DNA of 64,000 bases. Origin: Kiritimatiellota bacterium. GTDB lineage: Bacteria; Verrucomicrobiota; Kiritimatiellia; JAAZAB01. The position numbers and the translations under genes are program-made. Location of the stretch: NCBI GenBank assembly GCA_026398415.1, contig JAPLSY010000088.1, forward strand, positions 77,633-141,632. Reading direction: 5' to 3'. Under the pieces are notes generated by a model. The model did no database searches. It worked only from the letters and a program-made list of their open reading frames with translations, and had not been told where the DNA came from. Position 1 is the stretch's first letter; every line of letters starts with the position of its first letter. Shown here in pieces: positions 59,181 through 64,000 of this stretch.

Positions 59181-59744
59181 ATGACGTTCTCCCCAGGCCA
59201 ACAAGGTAAATACCGGCCCTTGGTCGCCCGGGCCTGGCAGGCCCATTGCTTGCGGACCGGTCAGAATCCAGACGTGGATTCGGCCCATGAGACCTGGTAC
59301 CGGAAGCAACTCATGGACGCCTGCGGGATCTACACGACCAAGCAGGCCAATCAGACGACGGATTTTGACGGCCTGATGGCCCACTTCGCCGCGATTGCCG
59401 GCGACGAGGGTTGGACGTTGCGGACCGCAGAGGGCGACGAGCGTCGCCTGCGGTACCTGATCCGCCGCGAGATGGAACGCGGCGGCCTGACTGAGCAATA
59501 CGTTCAGGGCATTGCCCGTAATATGGGGTTTTTGCCCCAATCCGGCGTAGCCCCGGGGGCGAAGACGGACGCGGCGTTTTTTGATGATCTCCCCGCCGAC
59601 CACCTCCGCCGTATCTGGATCGCCCTGGTGCGGCATAACAAACGCCACGCTGGGCAACGTGTAGAGCGGTCAGCGTGGAGCGGAGAGCGTAAGAGGGAAA
59701 GCCGCGTCCGGAGTCCGAGAGTCAACGCCCCATTGCCGTTTTAA
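59181..59744 (+). CDS. gemA: GemA-like regulator (DUF1018)
   Basis: A 187-residue protein of the GemA/Mor-linked DUF1018 family, which in Mu alters host gene expression. N-terminus GQQGKYRPLVARAWQAHCLRTGQNPDVDSAHETWYRKQLMDACG and the middle FDGLMAHFAAIAGDEGW are conserved. Residues LPQSGVAPGAKTDAAF are encoded by a palindrome (59538-59568). The C-terminal RVERSAWSGERKRESRVR is encoded by five heptamers (59659-59693). Confidence 0.8.
   Translation: MTFSPGQQGKYRPLVARAWQAHCLRTGQNPDVDSAHETWYRKQLMDACGIYTTKQANQTTDFDGLMAHFAAIAGDEGWTLRTAEGDERRLRYLIRREMERGGLTEQYVQGIARNMGFLPQSGVAPGAKTDAAFFDDLPADHLRRIWIALVRHNKRHAGQRVERSAWSGERKRESRVRSPRVNAPLPF
59538..59568. repeat. Palindrome copy inside gemA
   Basis: CAATCCGGCGTAGCCCCGGG followed by GGCGAAGACGG; reverse orientation of the TTCGC...GGCTACG family. 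Confidence 0.6.
59659..59693. repeat. Exactly five heptamers (GCGTGGA type) in the gemA C-terminus
   Basis: Units GTGTAGA, GCGGTCA, GCGTGGA, GCGGAGA, GCGTAAG; 35 bases. Confidence 0.8.
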
Positions 59745-59759
59745 GCATAGGAGGACGCC

Positions 59760-60026
59760 ATGCCCTGCACACCATTTTGCCAAAAAATGAAAGATGGCAC
59801 GGTGGTTTCTGGCTTCGTCTGCACGCGGGGCGTGCGGATGCTACCGTGCATTGTCTGCGGGAAGCCGCACACGAAACTGTGTGACGGTCCGCCATCACCG
59901 AATATAAAATCGAAGAATGGGACGTGCTCCGCGCCGCTGTGCGATGATCATGCCTTCCATGTAGCTCCAGACCTCGACTACTGTCCGAAGCATAGGCCTA
60001 ACACGAAAACTGAGGTTCCGAAATGA
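59760..60026 (+). CDS. Cys-rich small early protein
   Basis: An 88-residue protein with ten Cys (PCTPFCQ, FVCTRG, PCIVCGKPHTKLCDG, CSAPLCDDHA, YCPKH) in pairs that could form two zinc sites. ATGA overlap with the next gene. It may bind zinc and nucleic acid. No family recognised. Confidence 0.65.
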   Translation: MPCTPFCQKMKDGTVVSGFVCTRGVRMLPCIVCGKPHTKLCDGPPSPNIKSKNGTCSAPLCDDHAFHVAPDLDYCPKHRPNTKTEVPK

Positions 60027-60457
60027 GCGTAGCGAATGAAGGTAAACTCAAGCGGTTGGTTCGGAGCATGGTGCACATGTGTTGCGAACAAATACCCGTC
60101 TGGTTCCGGTATCCAACGGGGAGATGGGCCGTGGAATGCTCCGTCTGTCACCGCCGGGGATGCGATGCCACAGAAAAGCGGAAAGCGTTGAAATATTGGA
60201 ACGATGAATTGCGGAACCCGGACAGCGTGCCGTGGCATCCGTCGAACACCTGGCTTGACCGTCAGGCATCCTCTGGAGCCGTTGGTTCGGCAGGAGGGGA
60301 ATGTCGGCGCTGCGAACATCTGAAAATATCACGCAATGGGCGTATCTGGAAGTGTCGAGTTGTCCGCGATGGACCGCAATATAATTATACCGCGACCATT
60401 AGGATTACTGGGCGTTGCCGTTTCAAACCAATTGCGCAGAACAACGCAAATGCGTAA
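60023..60457 (+). CDS. Lar-like zinc-ribbon protein, candidate anti-restriction
   Basis: A 144-residue protein. Residues RWAVECSVCHRRGCDATEKRKALKYWNDE match the second half of Lar/restriction-alleviation zinc ribbons (W-x-V-x-C-x2-C, then eAi.yWN). A second Cys cluster (GECRRCEHL, WKCRVV, GRCRF) follows a Ser/Ala linker. Lar proteins weaken type I restriction. The first CxxC of the usual motif is not clear, so the match is partial. It lies beside two DNA methyltransferases. Confidence 0.5.
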   Translation: MSVANEGKLKRLVRSMVHMCCEQIPVWFRYPTGRWAVECSVCHRRGCDATEKRKALKYWNDELRNPDSVPWHPSNTWLDRQASSGAVGSAGGECRRCEHLKISRNGRIWKCRVVRDGPQYNYTATIRITGRCRFKPIAQNNANA

Positions 60458-60482
60458 CTGATCCTAAAGGAGAATGAATGTG

Positions 60483-60659
60483 ATGGATTCAATTAAACCG
60501 GCTGTTGTGTTGGTAATTGTGGTCGGCCTTATTGCAATGATGTTTTGGGTATTTACATCAAAGATGGAGGCCGCCACGTTTAACTCCGTCACGGGGAAGT
60601 CCGTGACAACATGGCAGGCAATGTGGATCGAACTTCGCGTGCAGGAACCATCTAAGTAA
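60483..60659 (+). CDS. Single-span membrane peptide
   Basis: A 58-residue peptide: MDSIKPAVVLVIVVGLIAMM FWVF forms one membrane helix, followed by a soluble tail. AAAGGAG at 60466-60472 fits the ATG at 60483 better than that at 60474. Unknown role; a small exclusion or lysis-timing protein is possible. Confidence 0.6.
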   Translation: MDSIKPAVVLVIVVGLIAMMFWVFTSKMEAATFNSVTGKSVTTWQAMWIELRVQEPSK

Positions 60660-60669
60660 ACCGAACCCC

Positions 60670-60852
60670 ATGAACCTTAACCAGGCAACCCAAATCGCGG
60701 CCCGGATCCGGTACTGGTTCTGGAGGCGCATGGAAACGTGGTACGACCGCAGAGAGGACGCGGCCTATGACGAGGCGCAGCACTGTGCGGTCTTACGCAG
60801 GTTCTGTCACACGCGACGCTTGGAGGCGTCGAGGAATATACCGCTACCATAG
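60670..60852 (+). CDS. Truncated-looking duplicate start of the PolX-like gene
   Basis: A 60-residue ORF (MNLNQATQIAARIRYWFWRR) whose first 14 residues match those of the next gene (MILTQATQIAERIRAEL); the DNA also matches (CCAGGCAACCCAAAT). The remainder is unrelated and Arg-rich. It may be a small real protein or a remnant of duplication. Confidence 0.45.
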   Translation: MNLNQATQIAARIRYWFWRRMETWYDRREDAAYDEAQHCAVLRRFCHTRRLEASRNIPLP

Positions 60853-60861
60853 GGGAATCCC

Positions 60862-61383
60862 ATGATTCTCACCCAGGCAACCCAAATAGCGGAACGCATC
60901 CGAGCCGAACTCGCGCCATACTGCGAGCGTATCGAGATAGCCGGCAGCATCCGCCGGCGCAAGCCGGAGGTTGGCGATATCGAGATCGTCTGCATCCCTT
61001 GGACCTTTGAGGCTGGCCTGTTTTCCGGCGGACATATAGTAGTTGATCCAGCATTCTGTTCACTTGTGAATCGCTGGCCGGCAGTCAAAGGCCAGCCCAC
61101 CGGCAAGTACACCCAGCGCCGGCTCCCGGAGGGTATTAACATCGATCTCTTCATCGCCCGCCCGGAAAACTGGGGTCTGATCTTCGCTATCCGTACCGGC
61201 AGCGCCGCCTATTCCCACAACGTCCTTGCCGCCGGATGGTGCCGGGCCGGGTATCATTCCATGGACGGTATGCTCGTTACATTTTCTAAAGGTTCTCCCC
61301 ACCCACATCCTGTCCGCGAGGAACGCGAATTATTTAACCTTATCGGTCTTCCCTGGGTCGAGCCTTGGGAACGGAATTTATGA
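60862..61383 (+). CDS. DNA polymerase X-like nucleotidyltransferase
   Basis: A 173-residue protein with the palm of the Pol beta/X family: IEIAGSIRRRKPEVGDIEIVCIP (GS at 28-29, metal ligands at Asp39 and Glu41) and GINIDLFIAR (Asp95). The thumb motif LIFAIRTGSAAYSHNVLA follows. The whole fold is compact, without a separate 8-kDa lyase domain. The middle acidic residue is Glu rather than the usual Asp. It may fill DNA gaps or add nucleotides; substrate unknown. Its stop overlaps the radical SAM start (ATGA). Confidence 0.8.
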   Translation: MILTQATQIAERIRAELAPYCERIEIAGSIRRRKPEVGDIEIVCIPWTFEAGLFSGGHIVVDPAFCSLVNRWPAVKGQPTGKYTQRRLPEGINIDLFIARPENWGLIFAIRTGSAAYSHNVLAAGWCRAGYHSMDGMLVTFSKGSPHPHPVREERELFNLIGLPWVEPWERNL

Positions 61384-62213
61384 AAAGGATAATCCGAGTA
61401 TTTCCGAGACGGACACGGGCAACTCCTGATGACAACCTGGTTGCGGTAGCCAGGCCGCCGGATTTGTTTGATGAGGCAGATGAGGTGCATATCTCAATCA
61501 CATTTTCATGGGATTTCGAATACGGCATGAAGTTGGCGGACCAATGGAAAACGGTTGCGCCGGTGAAGATCGGCGGACCAGCAACGGGATGCGCAAGTGG
61601 CGAGTTTGTGCCGGGGATGTATTTGCGCAAAGGATACACGATTACATCGCGCGGGTGCCCCAACCATTGTTGGTTTTGTGACGTGTGGCAACGGGAAGGG
61701 CAAAAAATTCGGGAATTGCCGATAAGATGCGGATGGAACGTTCTGGACGATAATCTGCTGGCATGTAGTGAAAAACACATCCGTGATGTTTTCGCAATGT
61801 TAAGGCGGCAATCAGAAACGGCGCAGTTTACCGGAGGGTTGGAAGCAAAGCGTCTGCGATGGTGGCATGTGGAACTATTAGCGAGGTTGCATCCAAAGCA
61901 AATGTTTTTTGCTTATGACACCGAAGATGATCTCGAACCGCTTCGAGAAGCCGGGCGCATGATGCTTAATGCTGGTTTCACGAAAGCCAGTCACGTTCTA
62001 CGATGTTATGTCCTGTGCGGTTGGCAAAAGGACAACACACGAAAAGCCGATACAACTGAAGTTGCAGAACAGCGCATGAAAAAGGTGATGGACGTTGGCT
62101 TTACACCAATGGCTATGCTTTATATTGACCGTAATTTTGACAGACGACATGACCATGCGTGGATTGATTTTCAACGACGTTGGGCACGACCAGCAATAAT
62201 TCACTCAAAATAA
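61380..62213 (+). CDS. Radical SAM enzyme of unknown function
   Basis: A 277-residue protein. The cluster-binding motif RGCPNHCWFC gives Cys93, Cys97 and Cys100 (CxxxCxxC). Further, the barrel shows GGLEAKRLRWWHVELLARLHPKQMFFAYDTEDDLEPL and a GYVLCGWQ-like RCYVLCGWQKDN. The N-terminal part has IGGPATGCASGEFVPGMYLRKGYTITS. It is small for a radical SAM protein and lacks an obvious auxiliary cluster. The context of nucleotidyltransferase, DNA methylases and Lar-like protein suggests nucleic acid modification or repair, but no substrate can be read. Confidence 0.85.
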   Translation: MKRIIRVFPRRTRATPDDNLVAVARPPDLFDEADEVHISITFSWDFEYGMKLADQWKTVAPVKIGGPATGCASGEFVPGMYLRKGYTITSRGCPNHCWFCDVWQREGQKIRELPIRCGWNVLDDNLLACSEKHIRDVFAMLRRQSETAQFTGGLEAKRLRWWHVELLARLHPKQMFFAYDTEDDLEPLREAGRMMLNAGFTKASHVLRCYVLCGWQKDNTRKADTTEVAEQRMKKVMDVGFTPMAMLYIDRNFDRRHDHAWIDFQRRWARPAIIHSK

Positions 62214-62214
62214 C

Positions 62215-62616
62215 ATGGACCTCACTCCACAAATCGAAGCCTATCTCCTGGCGCGTGGCGATTGGGTAAAGTCCCGCGAGATCTGCGAGCGTTTCGGCAT
62301 TAAGGATGATCGCAAGTTGCGGGCGATTGACGATCAACCTGGCCTCTGCAGCCGCATTGCAATAAGCGGGAATAAAGGGTTCAAACACATTTCCCTGGCC
62401 ACGACCGCCGAATGGCAGGAGCATTACGCCCGTGAACGCAAGCACAACATCATGGCCCTGGTCAACCTGCGCGCCAAGCGCCGCCTGCGTTTGAACCTTA
62501 CCCGTCAGATCCAGCGGCCCCAGATAGTCTGCGAACGCGATACCGGCCAAACTTTGATGAAACTGCCTGGCGTCAGGCCCTACGAAATGGATTGTCCTAC
62601 CTACATGGCGCCATGA
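62215..62616 (+). CDS. HTH-containing phage protein
   Basis: A 133-residue protein starting MDLTPQIEAYLLARGDWVKSREICERFGIKDDRKLRAID, a winged-helix pattern. Then ISGNKGFKHISLATTAEWQEHYARERKHNIMAL and a basic helix. Overlaps the adenine methyltransferase by ATGA. May be a regulator of the right-hand block. Confidence 0.7.
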   Translation: MDLTPQIEAYLLARGDWVKSREICERFGIKDDRKLRAIDDQPGLCSRIAISGNKGFKHISLATTAEWQEHYARERKHNIMALVNLRAKRRLRLNLTRQIQRPQIVCERDTGQTLMKLPGVRPYEMDCPTYMAP

Positions 62617-63575
62617 TCAGTCTTATCCCATACATCGGCGGCAAACATCGGATTGCCAAACAAATCGCCCTCCACCTCCACGCCACCGGTGCCGACACCC
62701 TGGTTGACGTATTCGGTGGCTCGGCTGCTGTCCTTCTTAATTCAGGGTTTAAGAAACGGGTTTATAACGATATCTCGGGTGATCTGGTTTGCCTCTTCCG
62801 GACACTGGCCGATCCAACCTTGCGCGTGCAATTATTCCGGCGTCTTCGCTGGATGCCGCCCTCCAGGCAGATTTACGATGAATTTTCGCGTGACTATTTA
62901 AAGAACTGTTTTTCATTCAGTTATCTGCCAAAGGTCGAGAGGGCTGCTGCGACCTTTTATCGTCACCATTATTGTTTTGGCGGCAAGTCGCGGTGCGGAG
63001 GTTTTCAGGTGTCCCTTGGTGATCGCCAAGGAATAAAGGAGATTACGCGGTATCGGAACACGTTACGGCGTCTATCAAGCGTCGGCGATTTTTTTAGTAA
63101 CACGCTTATCGAACATCTTAATTTTCAACAGTGCGTTTCGATGTACGGGAAAAAAGTCAACTGCGTCTTGTTCATTGATCCGCCTTATGTCGGCACAGAA
63201 GGCTATTACAGTTATTCTGGCTTTTGCCGCGCGGATCATATTTTTCTGGCCCATCAATTGGCGGATTGTCCTGCATCTGTGGTGTGCACCTATTATGACA
63301 ACCCCCTGATCCGCGACCTCTACCCTGAAAACCTATGGCGATGGGAACGAATAGTGGCGACAAAAAACAGTCAATTCCGTAACGGTAACAAAGCGAAGAT
63401 GCTGGAATGCATCCTCATTAAAGGAGGTATTGGATGTAATAGGTTAGTGCCAGAGCATAAGCAAAGGGATGATCCCCCTCAGCCAAATCCGCCGTCAAGC
63501 GGACCCATCTTGCCAGGACTACGCTCCAGCTGGCATTGCCCAGCAGCACCCCGGCATTTAAGCAGATTGGGTTAG
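62613..63575 (+). CDS. DNA adenine methyltransferase (D12 class)
   Basis: A 320-residue Dam-like enzyme that adds a methyl group to N6 of adenine. The AdoMet motif near the start is LIPYIGGKHRIAKQIA with LVDVFGGSAAVLL, and the catalytic DPPY (189-192) is in FIDPPYVGTEGYYSYSGF. The C-terminus TKNSQFRNGNKAKMLECI is typical. The last 45 residues are Pro-rich and may be unrelated. Recognition sequence unknown. In phages it often protects DNA from restriction. The C5 methyltransferase follows. Confidence 0.88.
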   Translation: MISLIPYIGGKHRIAKQIALHLHATGADTLVDVFGGSAAVLLNSGFKKRVYNDISGDLVCLFRTLADPTLRVQLFRRLRWMPPSRQIYDEFSRDYLKNCFSFSYLPKVERAAATFYRHHYCFGGKSRCGGFQVSLGDRQGIKEITRYRNTLRRLSSVGDFFSNTLIEHLNFQQCVSMYGKKVNCVLFIDPPYVGTEGYYSYSGFCRADHIFLAHQLADCPASVVCTYYDNPLIRDLYPENLWRWERIVATKNSQFRNGNKAKMLECILIKGGIGCNRLVPEHKQRDDPPQPNPPSSGPILPGLRSSWHCPAAPRHLSRLG

Positions 63576-63590
63576 AAATGAATACGCATA

Positions 63591-64000
63591 ATGATGAATG
63601 CAGCGCAAGTAATTCCCGTAAAAAAAAACTCTCGGCAGTCTCTTCGCAGGCATTGGAGGATTCGATATCGGCTTCGAAAAAGCCGGTTGGAAAACGCTTT
63701 GGCAGGTTGAAATCGATCCGATCAATCAAACTGTTCTTAGTGACAGATTTCCTCATGCCAAAATCCTTAAGGATGTCCGCTATTGCGGACCGCACAACCT
63801 GGAACCGGTTGACTGCATCTCAGCGGGTTTTCCCTGCCAGGATATCAGCCAGGCCGGGTCTAATCGAAAAGATAAATCCCACACCGGACTTAAAGGAGAA
63901 CGATCGGGATTATTCTTTGAAGTCATTCGTATTCTCAAAGAAATTAAACCCACTTGGGTGGTGCTTGAAAACGTCCCGGCATTGCTCTATTCAAACGATC
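63591..64000 (+). CDS. C5-cytosine DNA methyltransferase, partial and out of frame at its start
   Basis: Motif I (TLGSLFAGIGGFDIGFEKAG), catalytic PCQ in CISAGFPCQDISQAGS, and ENV in VVLENVPALL are all visible from 63628 to the window end. In that frame a TAA at 63619-63621 lies just upstream and no start codon precedes motif I. Between is a run of nine A (63620-63628). ATG 63591 with eight A would give MMNAAQVIPVKKTLGSLFAG; ATG 63578 would need ten A. So the gene as read is frameshifted: phase variation, transcriptional slippage, decay or a sequencing error. The rest of the gene is outside the window. Confidence 0.75.

Larger units (their letters stand above)
25000..64000. mobile_element. 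Mu-like transposable prophage (right end outside the window)
   Basis: The identity rests on a MuA-type transposase next to a MuB-type ATPase, GemA, and a head module in Mu order (gp27-like, gp28 terminase, gp29 portal, gpI protease, capsid, gp36). The late operon reads left from about 49.0 to 25.2 kb and the early operon reads right from 51.2 kb, with control genes between. Phage Mu itself reads in one direction from its repressor end. The left boundary is approximate. No obvious broken structural gene was found, so the element could be active apart from the methyltransferase frame problem near 63.62 kb. Confidence 0.93.

Noticed and set aside
63578..63619. Methyltransferase start at ATG 63578
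   Set aside because: It would need ten A in the tract rather than nine, and the eight-A solution from ATG 63591 reads more naturally; neither fits the sequence as given.

Overview
The window is a bacterial chromosome segment (about 1-24,960) joined to most of a Mu-like transposable prophage (about 25,000 to beyond 64,000). The host genes point to the PVC group, most likely Verrucomicrobiota or Kiritimatiellota. The evidence is a DUF1549/DUF1553 gene followed by a DUF1501 gene and a pre-peptidase C-terminal domain protein, a secreted Ig-like/FG-GAP protein and a LamG protein. This assignment is inference from gene families; there is no rRNA in the window.

Host part, left to right: start of a secreted protein (minus), glycogen phosphorylase, a large secreted repeat protein, a NifU C-terminal-type Fe-S protein, LarE, a periplasmic ankyrin protein, CbpA with its modulator CbpM, a RidA/chorismatase-like protein, a lipoprotein MsrB-MsrA fusion, the DUF1549/DUF1501/PPC cluster, a LamG protein, a complete RND efflux operon (adaptor, pump, TolC-type channel) and an SGNH hydrolase.

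Prophage part: a leftward late operon occupies 25.2-49.0 kb. From its start it holds a Mu gp27-like protein, terminase (gp28), portal (gp29), a cargo block (coiled-coil peptide, patatin lipase, two unknowns, glycoside-hydrolase-like protein), protease/scaffold (gpI), capsid decoration, major capsid (gpT position), gp36-like connector, tail terminator and tail tube candidates, a giant fibre with a signal peptide, an F-like/G-like pair, a tape measure and hub-like proteins. No sheath gene was recognised, so a siphovirus tail (as in the B3/D3112 type) is likelier than a Mu-type contractile tail. A divergent control region lies at 51.1-51.2 kb. The rightward early operon encodes DNA-binding proteins, a lysozyme-like enzyme, a DUF3102-like protein, MuA-type transposase, MuB-type ATPase, GemA, and then a right-hand cargo block: Cys-rich and Lar-like proteins, a polymerase-X-like nucleotidyltransferase, a radical SAM enzyme, an adenine methyltransferase and a C5 methyltransferase that runs off the window and is out of frame at an A9 tract.

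The most unusual structure is in the repeats. More than twenty loci, on both chromosome and prophage, carry short arrays of usually five degenerate 7-mers whose word differs from locus to locus. A second family of roughly 30-bp palindromes is inserted near these arrays and inside genes in frame. A third feature is a pair of 63-bp elements at 52.0 and 52.75 kb with a conserved 18-nt loop and covarying stems, which looks like a structured RNA. No tRNA, rRNA or CRISPR array was seen.
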